From Candidatus Desulfopertinax cowenii (GTDB lineage Bacteria > Bacillota > Desulfotomaculia > Desulfotomaculales > Desulforudaceae), in contig MPOA01000006.1 in assembly GCA_001899445.1 (NCBI GenBank), positions 496,001 through 560,000 on the forward strand: 64,000 nucleotides of DNA, in the 5' to 3' direction. Positions 1-8,353 of this stretch are shown here, piece by piece. The position numbers and the translations under genes are program-made. A model generated the notes under the pieces. The model was not told the DNA's origin and made no database searches. It worked only from the letters and a program-made list of their open reading frames with translations. How positions within the stretch are numbered: position 1 is the first letter of the stretch; every line of letters begins with the position of its first letter.

Positions 1-909
<909 letters not shown>

Positions 910-1117
910 GGCCTGCTGCCAGCGCGTAAAGGTCCCGGTACGCGGGATAAATCCCGTAACCGACAAATCCGCCCCCCAAACCGTTGGAACGTTCGTGCAT
1001 GCAGGCGATAGACCTGCTGATGGCTTCACCGTTGAACCGGATCCCCTTCGTGCTAATGATCCCGGAGATCGCGCATCCCGAAGGGATCCTCACCATTCCT
1101 TCACGCACTGTCTTCAC
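910..1117 (-). pseudogene. Remnant of class II glutamine amidotransferase (GltB1-like subunit), truncated and frameshifted
   Basis: From a GTG at 1117 the frame reads like the N-terminus of the stand-alone amidotransferase subunit of archaeal-type glutamate synthase. It has the likely processed catalytic cysteine in RIPSGCAISGI, then MHERSNGLGGGF and GYGIYPAYRDLYAL. After about 60 residues similarity ends: the same frame runs into low-complexity Arg/Gly-rich text and stops at 764, while the downstream [4Fe-4S]/FMN gene occupies a different frame. Family members are usually about 350 residues, so roughly 300 codons are missing. The simplest reading is an internal deletion that joined the 5' end of this gene to the next gene out of frame. 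It is not expected to be active. Confidence 0.7.
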
Positions 1118-1253
1118 CTACTTTCCATGATTTCTTTCTGCTTACTTTTGCTTTGCAGTGACAGGTGTGCTTCCCGGTGCAACCCGGCCAAACTCATCCG
1201 GCCCGCCGTAACCGGGGAGGGGCACCCGCCTCGGAAGCAGCCCTGGTCGAAAC

Positions 1254-2597
1254 CTAGTAGTTGACCAGGTACCGGTCAACCTCCCAGGGCGTGATCTGGA
1301 TGCGGTACTCGTCCCACTCCTTCATCTTGGCCTCGATAAACTTCTGGAAGATGTGCTCCCCCAGGGCCTGACGCATCACTTGGTTGGCACGCAGCTCCTG
1401 GATTGCTTCCTCCAGGCTGGCGGGCAGGCTGGCGATGCCCCGCTCCAGCCGGTCACCCTCGGTGATGTCGTAGATATTGATTCTGGCCCGCGTCGGCGGG
1501 TCGATCTTGTTCTTGATCCCGTCCAGTCCGGCGGCCAGGTTCACCGCCAGGGCCAGATAAGGGTTGCAGGCCGGATCGGGGTTGCGCAGTTCCACGCGGG
1601 TGGAAAGACCGCGCTTGGCCGGGATCCGGATAAGCGCACTGCGGTTCCCTTCCGCCCAGGCCACGTACACCGGAGCCTCGTAACCCGGCACCAGCCGCTT
1701 GTAGGAATTGACCGTGGAGTTGGTGATGGCCGCCATAGCCCGGGCGTGTTTCAGGAGCCCGCCGATGTAGTACAGGGCGGTCTGACTCAGGCCCTCGGGC
1801 TGGTTGGGATCGTAAAAGGCATTCTCCGCGCCCCGGAACAAAGACTGGTTCACGTGCATTCCCGAACCGTTGATCCCGAAAACCGGCTTCGGCATGAAGG
1901 TAGCGTGCAAACCGTGGCGCTGCGCTAGCGTCCGGACCACGAATTTGAAGGTGACGATCTTGTCGGCGATGTCCAGGGCGTCCGAGTGCTTGAAGTCGAT
2001 CTCATGCTGTCCGGGGGCTACCTCGTGGTGCGAGGTCTCCATCTCGAAGCCCATTTCCTCAAGCGCCATCACCATCTCCCGGCGGGCGTTTTCGCCCTTG
2101 TCGACCGGAGACAGGTCAAAGTACCCGGCCTTGTCGTGGGTCTCCAGGAGCGGCTTCCCAGCGGCGTCCACGTGGAACAGGAAAAACTCCATTTCCGGCC
2201 CGGCTTGCATGGTGAAGCCCATCTGCCGGGCCTCCTCCAGCACCCGCCGCAGGCAGTTGCGCGGGCAGCCGGCGAACGGTGTACCGTCGGAATTGTATAC
2301 GTTGCAGATCAGGCGCGCCACTGCCCCGTCCCGGGGCCGCCACGGGAAAATGGTGAAAGTCCGCGGGTCCGGGCGGAGGTACATATCCGATTCCTCGATC
2401 CGGGCGAAACCGTGAATGGACGAACCGTCGAACATCAGTTCGCCGTCCAGGGCCTTTTCCAGCTGTTCCACCGGGATGGCGATGTTTTTCAGCACCCCCA
2501 TAATGTCGGTGAACTGCAACCGGATGAATTTTACGCCCAGGTGCCGGGCCTTTTCCAGAATCTCCTGTTTTACCGCCGCTTCCACTTTTGAATCCAT
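1254..2597 (-). CDS. glnA: Glutamine synthetase, type I
   Basis: About 447 residues, the normal length for GSI-alpha. It makes glutamine from glutamate, ammonia and ATP in the cytoplasm. All classical active-site blocks are intact: FDGSSIHGF (ammonium site Asp), GPEMEFFLF (two metal-binding Glu), [26 protein letters not shown] (n2 metal His), [12 protein letters not shown] (catalytic flap Glu), NRSALIRIP and RVELRNPD (last metal Glu). It lies downstream of an ANTAR regulator gene (stop 2745), with an intrinsic terminator hairpin at 2617-2645 in between, which suggests antitermination control. The start is not certain: ATG 2597 gives the family-typical N-terminus [11 protein letters not shown], but ATG 2609 and GTG 2630 are in frame and the GTG lies in the terminator. 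Confidence 0.95.
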   Translation of the reverse strand: MDSKVEAAVKQEILEKARHLGVKFIRLQFTDIMGVLKNIAIPVEQLEKALDGELMFDGSSIHGFARIEESDMYLRPDPRTFTIFPWRPRDGAVARLICNVYNSDGTPFAGCPRNCLRRVLEEARQMGFTMQAGPEMEFFLFHVDAAGKPLLETHDKAGYFDLSPVDKGENARREMVMALEEMGFEMETSHHEVAPGQHEIDFKHSDALDIADKIVTFKFVVRTLAQRHGLHATFMPKPVFGINGSGMHVNQSLFRGAENAFYDPNQPEGLSQTALYYIGGLLKHARAMAAITNSTVNSYKRLVPGYEAPVYVAWAEGNRSALIRIPAKRGLSTRVELRNPDPACNPYLALAVNLAAGLDGIKNKIDPPTRARINIYDITEGDRLERGIASLPASLEEAIQELRANQVMRQALGEHIFQKFIEAKMKEWDEYRIQITPWEVDRYLVNY

Positions 2598-2616
2598 CCT
2601 TTCACACATTTTATCT

Positions 2617-2645
2617 GCAAAACAAAACACGCCCCACCGGGGGCG
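2617..2645 (-). terminator. Leader intrinsic terminator in front of glnA (probable ANTAR-controlled attenuator)
   Basis: On the minus strand a perfect 6-bp GC stem CGCCCC-CGGT-GGGGCG (2630-2645) is followed by TGTTTTGTTTTG, about 20 nt before the glnA start. Immediately upstream, GGTGA-CAGTGC-TCACC forms a second hairpin with a six-base loop whose 3' arm runs up to the terminator stem. Such a pair fits a conditional terminator relieved by the ANTAR protein encoded just upstream. The loop does not match the published A-N-N-G-N-N hexaloop rule, so direct ANTAR recognition is inference. Confidence 0.65.
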
Positions 2646-2744
2646 GTGAGCACTGTCACCTCCCGGATCCAGGGCGCCGTTGCCGCTGTTTGATACCGCC
2701 TTGGTACCCCTTATTCACTTGCCGGCCGGTTCACCTGCCGGGAT

Positions 2745-3323
2745 TCAAACGTTATGGGCCAGAATGATGGCTTCGGCGACCGCGCGCATGGAGAGGCGTC
2801 GGTTCATGCTCTGCCGCTGGATGCGGCGGAACGCCTCGGCCTCGGTCAACCCCTGCGCACTCATTAAAAGCCCCTTGGCCCGTTCGACCACCTTCCTGGT
2901 TTCCAGGTCGTCCTTCAGTTTCATGATCTTTTTCTCTAATTCCATCACCTCCTCATAGTGGGCCATGGCCACCTCGGCCACTGTGAGCAGGCTCGTGACC
3001 TCCACCGGCTTCTCCAGGAACCCGGCCGCCCGGACCTCGCGCAGCCTGCCGAGCACATCCTGCCCGATCAGGTTGGACATCACAATCACGGGGGCCAGAC
3101 GGTCCTCGTGCACGATTCGGGCGAGTTCCAGACCATTCAGCCCCGGCAGCGCGCAGTCCGCGAACACCAGGTCGGGCTGCCGGTCACGGATCATTTTAAG
3201 GGCGGTGATCCCGTCTTCGACCTCCCCAATCACCAGAAAGTCGGCCTGGCTGAGCATCGCCCTGACGTTGGTTCGCCCGTGCGGGTCCGGGTCGGCCAGG
3301 ATCACCCGTTCCTGCTTTGCCAA
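2745..3323 (-). CDS. ANTAR-domain response regulator (NitR-like antiterminator)
   Basis: A 192-residue protein. The N-terminal receiver domain (about 1-120) keeps the phospho-acceptor in DLVFADCALPG and the conserved Lys in FLEKPVE. A coiled-coil linker MELEKKIMKLKDDLETRK leads into a C-terminal ANTAR RNA-binding domain with VVERAKGLLMSAQGLTEAEA. ANTAR proteins bind paired stem-loops in nascent mRNA and prevent termination. The TTG start at 3323 is set by GGGAGG eight bases upstream. The gene precedes glnA in the same direction, as the regulator NitR accompanies glnA in solventogenic clostridia. It has its own promoter (3444-3471) and a strong hairpin in its leader, which suggests autoregulation. 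Confidence 0.88.
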   Translation of the reverse strand: MAKQERVILADPDPHGRTNVRAMLSQADFLVIGEVEDGITALKMIRDRQPDLVFADCALPGLNGLELARIVHEDRLAPVIVMSNLIGQDVLGRLREVRAAGFLEKPVEVTSLLTVAEVAMAHYEEVMELEKKIMKLKDDLETRKVVERAKGLLMSAQGLTEAEAFRRIQRQSMNRRLSMRAVAEAIILAHNV

Positions 3324-3350
3324 ACCACTTACCTCCCGTTAAACATAAAA

Positions 3351-3389
3351 TGCCCCCGCAGGTTGTCTTTGGACAACCTGCCGGGGGCA
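3351..3389 (-). terminator. Strong leader terminator hairpin upstream of the ANTAR gene
   Basis: A 17-bp stem with a single bulged base: TGCCCCCG.. and CAGGTTGTC pair with GACAACCTG and ..CGGGGGCA around a short loop. On the minus strand it is followed by TTTTATGTTT. It lies between a good promoter (3444-3471) and the ANTAR start at 3323, so it sits in the regulator's own leader. It would also end transcripts from the glutamate synthase gene upstream (stop at 3493). Confidence 0.75.
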
Positions 3390-3443
3390 TCATCGCCGCC
3401 GTCGGATACTCCTTTGTACCCGGGCTATTTAACTTACCAAAGT

Positions 3444-3471
3444 ATTATATGCCTCGGGCTACAAGAATCAA
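3444..3471 (-). promoter_or_regulatory. Probable sigma-A promoter for the ANTAR-glnA operon
   Basis: The minus strand reads TTGATT (3471-3466), a 16-base spacer, then TATAAT (3449-3444). Transcription would start near 3437 and pass through the leader hairpin at 3351-3389 before the regulator gene. Confidence 0.6.
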
Positions 3472-3492
3472 TACTTTTGGAGAAAGTATACA

Positions 3493-5070
3493 TTATCCCA
3501 GTATTCTGTCGACTTCTTCGGCGTCGGCGTCCATCACGTATTTGAGCCCGGTAATCTTGGCCGCCTCCGGGGTCAGGGCCACCAGGTCGTCCCGGGTGAT
3601 GTAACGCAGGGCGAACTTGCGGGCGCCGCACATGAACTGGCGCAGCCCCTGGGCCAGCCGTTCGAAGTAGGTGTAGACGCCGATGGCGCCGACCGGCAGC
3701 CGGTCGAAATCGGAGCCCAGCCGGGCCTTCAGTTCCGTACCCAGAATGAACACCCGCTCCACCCGGTTGCCGTAGGCCTGGTACTCGGGCAGCACCCGGC
3801 CCCGCTTGATGGACTCGCCAACCGTCTTGGCGACCATGGCGGCCGCCAACGGGGAACGAGCCATACCGATGGCCTTGACGTAAGGCGCACTGAGGGCGAA
3901 GCCCTTGAACATGTGGTCCTCCAGCGTCAGCCCGCCGGCGATGCAGACCGGTGGGATGTAGGCGCCCTTGGCCGCCAGCCGGTCACAGTATTGGGTGAGG
4001 AGGGACTGGAGGTACAGGGTGGGAATGCCCCACTCGTTCATCATCCGCCACGGGCTCATGCCGGTACCGCCGCCGGCCCCGTCTACCGTCAACAGGTCCA
4101 GCTTGGCGTCGGACGCGAACTTGACGGCGCGGGCTAGGTCGGCCGGCCGGTAGGCGCCCGTCTTCAGGAAAATGTACTTGGCCCCCGCCCGGCGTAGGGC
4201 TTTGACCCGTTCGATAAAGGTCTCCCACTCGACCATCCCGATGCGGGAGTGGCGTTCAAACTCGCGAATCGCTCCCTCTTCGAAGGCTTCCCGTACGGCG
4301 GGATCCTCGGGGTCGGGCAGGACGATGTAACCCCGCTTTTTCAATTCCAATGCCCGCTCCAAGCTGCTGACCTTGACCTCGCCGCCAATATCCTTGGCGC
4401 CTTGGCCCCACTTGATTTCCACCACCTCGACGCCCAGCTTGTCAATACAGTATTCCTGTACGCCCAGCCGGGTGTCCTCGACGTTGGCCTGCACGCCGAT
4501 GAAGCCGGCGCCGTTGTACCAGTCCTGGAAGGCGCGCACGCGGGCCTCCATGTTGGGCGAGGATACGATCCGGCCGTTCTTTATCTCCACGTTGGGGTCC
4601 ATGGCACAGACGTTTTCCCCGATCACAATGCCGGCCCCGGCCAGGGCCACTCCGGCCGCCAGGTGTTCCCAGTTATTGGCGGCCACGTCGGTGGAACCCA
4701 TGGCCGGAACGACCACCGGAAAACGCAGGGGCAGGTCACCATTGGCGCCCAGGCTGGTGGTAAGGTCCACGGCGGGGAAAATGGCCTTGTCCGGATCCGG
4801 TTCGATACCCACCGCGCCCACGGCGGTGCCCATTATGTTCAGGTGCGAGTAATCCACGGAATATTTTTTCTGCCCGGCCGAGGTGGTCTTGCCGAAGGGC
4901 TTGGGATAAAGCAGTTCCTTGCCGCGCACCGCTGACCGCGCGATTTCGCAAAACCCGGGACAGCCGTCCAGGCAGGTCACACACATGCCGCTTTGCGGGC
5001 ATTTACTCTCTCCGGTGCGCAATTTCGTGGTGGTAGCTGCAGTGGCGTTAGTTCCACTATCCAGGTGCAT
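3493..5070 (-). CDS. FMN-binding glutamate synthase family protein (archaeal-type)
   Basis: A 525-residue protein with an N-terminal cysteine cluster (CPQSGMCVTCLDGCPGFC, about residues 24-41) likely to hold Fe-S, then the FMN/2-oxoglutarate domain of glutamate synthase. Typical blocks are VVEIKWGQGAKDIGGEV, LTVDGAGGGTGMSPW, CIAGGLTLEDHMFKGFALSA and the final KFALRYITRDDLVALT. It probably makes glutamate from 2-oxoglutarate with ammonia supplied by another subunit or by glutamine synthetase. The start is fixed by AAGGAGGAG ten bases before ATG 5070. It is the intact counterpart of the truncated gene at the left edge and sits between the two ANTAR/glutamine-synthetase pairs, so a joint role in ammonia assimilation is likely. 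The physiological electron donor cannot be seen. Confidence 0.88.
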   Translation of the reverse strand: MHLDSGTNATAATTTKLRTGESKCPQSGMCVTCLDGCPGFCEIARSAVRGKELLYPKPFGKTTSAGQKKYSVDYSHLNIMGTAVGAVGIEPDPDKAIFPAVDLTTSLGANGDLPLRFPVVVPAMGSTDVAANNWEHLAAGVALAGAGIVIGENVCAMDPNVEIKNGRIVSSPNMEARVRAFQDWYNGAGFIGVQANVEDTRLGVQEYCIDKLGVEVVEIKWGQGAKDIGGEVKVSSLERALELKKRGYIVLPDPEDPAVREAFEEGAIREFERHSRIGMVEWETFIERVKALRRAGAKYIFLKTGAYRPADLARAVKFASDAKLDLLTVDGAGGGTGMSPWRMMNEWGIPTLYLQSLLTQYCDRLAAKGAYIPPVCIAGGLTLEDHMFKGFALSAPYVKAIGMARSPLAAAMVAKTVGESIKRGRVLPEYQAYGNRVERVFILGTELKARLGSDFDRLPVGAIGVYTYFERLAQGLRQFMCGARKFALRYITRDDLVALTPEAAKITGLKYVMDADAEEVDRILG

Positions 5071-5329
5071 CTTGTTGAATCTCCTCCTTAGTTTTATTTC
5101 TCTAAGCTAGTTTTTACTAGCTTATATCCGTTCTCGTATCCGTTCGAGCGAGTGTATTTTCCCGCGGCTGGTGCTCCGCTTCTGCCGGAACATTGCCCCG
5201 GCGCACCCCCGGATCTATTCTGTCGGGGTGCCACAACTGGCTCGAGGTGCTTACACGTCTCTCTCTTCAAACTTAAAATCCCTGACTAAGACTCCTACTT
5301 CTGAGTTCTGAACTCTGGATTCTTAATTG
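5071..5329. other. Intergenic region with a small perfect palindrome
   Basis: No gene or tRNA is visible in these 259 bases. At 5104-5123 an 8-bp perfect inverted repeat AAGCTAGT-TTTT-ACTAGCTT lies just upstream of the glutamate synthase start (30-50 bases from the ATG), where an operator or small RNA hairpin could act. The rest shows no structure I could support. Confidence 0.4.
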
Positions 5330-6670
5330 CTAATACTGCGCCAGGTAAGTCGTGATCTCCCACGGGTGAACCGTAGCCAGGAAATCGGCCCACTCCCGCT
5401 CCTTCGCCGCGGCGTAACGCCGGTAGAGTTCTTCGCCCAGAGTGTCGCGGACCAAGGCGTCGGTCCCGAGGGCGGCCAGAGCCGCTTCCAGGTGCCGGGG
5501 TAAACCCATTTCCCGGGCCGTTTCCCGCAACGCGTCCAGATTCTGGTCCACCGTCCCGGGCACCGGTTCCGGCAGTTCCAGGCGGCGGTCCACCCCGTCC
5601 ATCCCGGCCGCCAGGATGCCGGCCAGGGCCAGGTACGGATTGGCCGTCGGGTCGGGGCTGCGCAAGGTCAACCGGCAGGGTCTTCCGCCGCTCCCGGGCA
5701 TCCGGAGCATGGTAGCGCGGCTGTCCTGGGACCAGGCGGCCAGCACCGGGTGAAAACCGTCCGGCACGAGGCGCTTGTAAGAGTTGACCAGCGGATTGGT
5801 CAGGGCGGTCAGGGCCGGGGCGTGGGCCAGCAACCCGGCAGCGAACCCGTGGGCCGTGGCACTCAATTGCCGCGGTTCGTTCGGGTCGTGAAACAGGTTT
5901 TCGTCTTCCCGCCACAGGGACACGTGCAGTTTCATTCCCGAACCGCTCCGTGCTCCCAGGGGCCGGGGCATGAACGAGGCGTGCAGGCCGTGCCTTTGGG
6001 CCACCGTTCGCACCACGAACTTGAAGGTGGCGATCCGGTCGGCCATTTCCAGGGCATCGCCCTCCACGAGCCCGATCTCGTGCTGGCCCGGGGAAACCTC
6101 GTGGTGGGAGGACCGGACGGGGATACCCATTTCCTGCAGGGTGAGCACCATGTCCCGCCGGGCGTTCTCGCCCAGGTCGACCGGAGTCAGGTCACAGTAG
6201 CCAGCCTGGTCGTGAGTTACGGTGGTGGGCCGGCCCTGATCCTCCACGTAAAAGAGGAAGAATTCAACCTCGGCCGCGACCCGGAAGTACCAGCCCCGTT
6301 TACCCAGGGTTTCGAGAACGTTTTTCAGAACGGTCCGGGAACAGGCCGGAAAGGGGGTGCCGTCCGGGTAAGCCGCCTGGCAAATCAGGCGGGCTACCGC
6401 ACCATCCCGGGGACGCCAGGGGAAAATCACAAAGGTTTCCGGATCGGGAACCAACAGGATCTCCCGTTCCCGGCTTCCGTAAAATCCCTCGATGATGGCG
6501 CTGTCAAAGGTCAACCGGCCGGCCAGCACGTAGTCGAGTTCCTCGACTGTGATGGCCGTGTTTTTGAAAGCGCCGGTGAAATCAGTCACCTGCAGTCGGA
6601 CGAATTTCACCCCGGCTTCCGTGGCCTGAGCCAGGGCCGCTCCCGCTCCGCCCTTGCGGCTTGTTTCCAC
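5330..6670 (-). CDS. Glutamine-synthetase-like protein with degenerate active site
   Basis: A 446-residue GSI homologue, collinear with the glnA product throughout. The GTG start at 6670 follows AAAGGAGG with nine bases between. It keeps the Asp of TFDSAIIEGF, both Glu of AAEVEFFLF, SHHEVSPGQHEI and the Arg of SRATMLRMP. Three residues considered essential in bacterial GS are replaced. The n2-metal His of GSGMH is Lys in GSGSGMKLHVSL. The flap Glu of GYEAP is lost (DGFHPVL). The metal-binding Glu of RVELR is Thr in RLTLRSPD. The loop Asn of NGSGM is Ser. Normal glutamine formation is therefore unlikely. It may be a regulatory pseudoenzyme, a subunit that mixes with GlnA, or a ligase of changed chemistry. 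It follows its own ANTAR gene and a leader terminator. Confidence 0.85.
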   Translation of the reverse strand: METSRKGGAGAALAQATEAGVKFVRLQVTDFTGAFKNTAITVEELDYVLAGRLTFDSAIIEGFYGSREREILLVPDPETFVIFPWRPRDGAVARLICQAAYPDGTPFPACSRTVLKNVLETLGKRGWYFRVAAEVEFFLFYVEDQGRPTTVTHDQAGYCDLTPVDLGENARRDMVLTLQEMGIPVRSSHHEVSPGQHEIGLVEGDALEMADRIATFKFVVRTVAQRHGLHASFMPRPLGARSGSGMKLHVSLWREDENLFHDPNEPRQLSATAHGFAAGLLAHAPALTALTNPLVNSYKRLVPDGFHPVLAAWSQDSRATMLRMPGSGGRPCRLTLRSPDPTANPYLALAGILAAGMDGVDRRLELPEPVPGTVDQNLDALRETAREMGLPRHLEAALAALGTDALVRDTLGEELYRRYAAAKEREWADFLATVHPWEITTYLAQY

Positions 6671-6693
6671 GACAGTCAACCTCCTTTCCCGGC

Positions 6694-6743
6694 AAAAGAC
6701 AAAACGCCCCAAGCAGACTCCAACCACGGAATCTGCCCGGGAC
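6694..6743 (-). terminator. Leader terminator/attenuator before the glnA paralogue
   Basis: On the minus strand a 12-bp stem (GTCCCGGGCAGA with TCTGCTTGGGGC, including G-U pairs; 6706-6743) extends by TTCC/GGAG to a six-base loop GTGGTT, followed by GTTTTGTCTTTT. It lies between a promoter (6784-6813) and the GTG start at 6670. The layout repeats that of glnA: ANTAR gene, terminator, synthetase gene. Confidence 0.7.
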
Positions 6744-6783
6744 GCCTTTGCCCCTGGTACAGTATTAGCAAATTTCAACTAAT

Positions 6784-6813
6784 ATTATAGTGATAGGGAT
6801 CGGCAAAAATCAA
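6784..6813 (-). promoter_or_regulatory. Probable promoter between ANTAR2 and the glnA paralogue
   Basis: The minus strand reads TTGATT (6813-6808), 18 bases, TATAAT (6789-6784). It would start a leader transcript that meets the hairpin at 6706-6743 before the coding region. A short AT-rich inverted repeat TATTAG..CTAATA lies just after it. Confidence 0.6.
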
Positions 6814-6816
6814 CTC

Positions 6817-7404
6817 CTATTTGTTGTTATTTTTTTCTCCTAAGGTCTTGATTATTTCCCGGGCCACCACCGCCAGCGGACGGGAGCTGTCCATGCTCAT
6901 CTTTTGCAGGTACTTGTAGGCCCCGCTCTCGCTCAGCCCCTTCTTGTCCGCCAGGAGTCCTTTTGCCCTTTCGACCAGTTTCCTAGTCTCCAGCGACTTC
7001 TTCAGACGGGCGTTTTCGCGTTCCAGGGCCAACAGGCGCTGAAAATTGGACAGCGCCACCTCCACCGCCAGGTTCAAGTCGTCGTCGTTAAAGGGGGATA
7101 AAAGGTAACTGAAAAGCCAACCGTTTCCGGCCTGGCGGGCAATGTCGTGGCAGTTTTGGGTGACAAACACGATCGGCGCTACCCGGTGCTCGTCAATAAC
7201 CTGGGCCACCCCCAGGCCGCTGTAATCCGGCAGACACGGATCCATAACAATCAGGTCGGGTTGGGTCTCAAAAGCAAGGCGCAGCACTTCTTTGGCTTCC
7301 CGGGCCTGACCGATTACCAGGTGACCGGCCTTGACGAGCTTGTTCCGCAGGTTCTTACTTTCTGCCGCGTTCTGAACGGCGATCAGTACGCGCAACTGCG
7401 GCAT
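6817..7404 (-). CDS. ANTAR-domain regulator with degenerate receiver
   Basis: A 195-residue protein with the layout of the first ANTAR regulator: receiver-like domain, coiled-coil linker ERENARLKKSLETRK, then ANTAR domain with LVERAKGLLADKKGLSES. The receiver looks unable to follow the normal phosphorylation cycle. The acidic pair expected after the first beta strand is replaced (VLIAVQNAAES), and the conserved Lys-Pro is Ser-Pro (SYLLSPFND), although the Asp of IVMDPCLPD remains. It may sense something else or act constitutively as an RNA-binding antiterminator. It lies upstream of the degenerate glnA paralogue, so both members of this second pair are altered. The start follows AGAAGGGG. Confidence 0.83.
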   Translation of the reverse strand: MPQLRVLIAVQNAAESKNLRNKLVKAGHLVIGQAREAKEVLRLAFETQPDLIVMDPCLPDYSGLGVAQVIDEHRVAPIVFVTQNCHDIARQAGNGWLFSYLLSPFNDDDLNLAVEVALSNFQRLLALERENARLKKSLETRKLVERAKGLLADKKGLSESGAYKYLQKMSMDSSRPLAVVAREIIKTLGEKNNNK

Positions 7405-7432
7405 CGCTTTACCCCTTCTGTTAACACTGGGG

Positions 7433-8344
7433 CTATTTTATCACGTCCGGGCCGTCCGGGGTAGTAAGGTGCGCCCCGTCACCAAGGGTTGCCTCCGCGG
7501 TGATCAGCGCCGCATACGCCGACCGGAGGGAAACGGTGACGGGACCCGGCACCCGGGCTCCAATAGGATGGCCATCCAACGCCGCCAGGGGCACCAACCC
7601 TACCACGGCATTGGTCAGAAAGGCTTCGTCCGCGAAAAGCAGATCATCCGCCGAAACGCTTTGCTCCTGTAATTTAAGGCCGAGACCCGGGGCCAACTCG
7701 GACACCACCTCCCGGGTGATTCCGGGTAGCAGTCCGTCAGACACGGGCGGGGTGATCACAACCCTCTCCCGGACCAGGAAGAGATTGCTGACACTCCCCT
7801 CGGTATAAACCCCGCGTTCGTTGACCAGGAGTGCTTCGTCGTAACCGGCCGCCCGCGCCTCCCGCCGCGCCAGGGTATGGCCCGCGCGGGAGGTGGTTTT
7901 CACCGAAAGCAGCAGGTCCCCGGAAAACACGGGCCGGGAACTGGTGCCGGCGGTCCAGGGCCGGGGCCGGGCCGTCTCCGACAGAGGGAAGGCCGTCACC
8001 ACCACCGTTGGTGGGGCGGCCGGTACTCCGGCGCCCGGAACGGACTCGTTCCCGGCGGTGACCGTCAGGCGGAGCCGCGCCGCGGTAAGCGCATTTGTTC
8101 TCAAGGTGGCGTAAACGGCGACTTGCAGGTCGCTGGCTTTGGGCACCGGTCCGATCCCCAACCGCCGGCAGCCTTCGGCCAAACGGTCCAGGTGCCGTTT
8201 TAGCCGGAACACTTTGCCGCCGCAGGCGCGCATGGTTTCAAACACCCCCCAACCAAGCAGGAAGCCGGCGTCCAAAGGGGAAATTCCGGCTTCCCCGAAG
8301 TTGACCAACCTGCCGTTGAGATAGAAGCGCACCCCGTTCACCAT
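7433..8344 (-). CDS. pabC: Aminotransferase class IV, probable aminodeoxychorismate lyase
   Basis: A 303-residue fold-type IV PLP enzyme. The PLP lysine is probably in LLSVKTTSRAG, followed by the family blocks GYDEALLVNERGVYTEGS and SNLFLV. Branched-chain and D-amino-acid aminotransferases share the fold, but the gene starts nine bases after the stop of pabB. This makes 4-amino-4-deoxychorismate lyase, which gives 4-aminobenzoate and pyruvate for folate, the likeliest role. The ATG start gives MVNGVRFYLNGRLVN, a typical family beginning. No pabA is visible next to the pair. Confidence 0.85.
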   Translation of the reverse strand: MVNGVRFYLNGRLVNFGEAGISPLDAGFLLGWGVFETMRACGGKVFRLKRHLDRLAEGCRRLGIGPVPKASDLQVAVYATLRTNALTAARLRLTVTAGNESVPGAGVPAAPPTVVVTAFPLSETARPRPWTAGTSSRPVFSGDLLLSVKTTSRAGHTLARREARAAGYDEALLVNERGVYTEGSVSNLFLVRERVVITPPVSDGLLPGITREVVSELAPGLGLKLQEQSVSADDLLFADEAFLTNAVVGLVPLAALDGHPIGARVPGPVTVSLRSAYAALITAEATLGDGAHLTTPDGPDVIK

Positions 8345-8353
8345 CCCCCACGG

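Noticed and set aside
1118-1253. Possible short gene or tRNA between the glutamate synthase remnant and glnA
   Set aside because: No cloverleaf, ribosome site or conserved peptide could be seen in these 136 bases.
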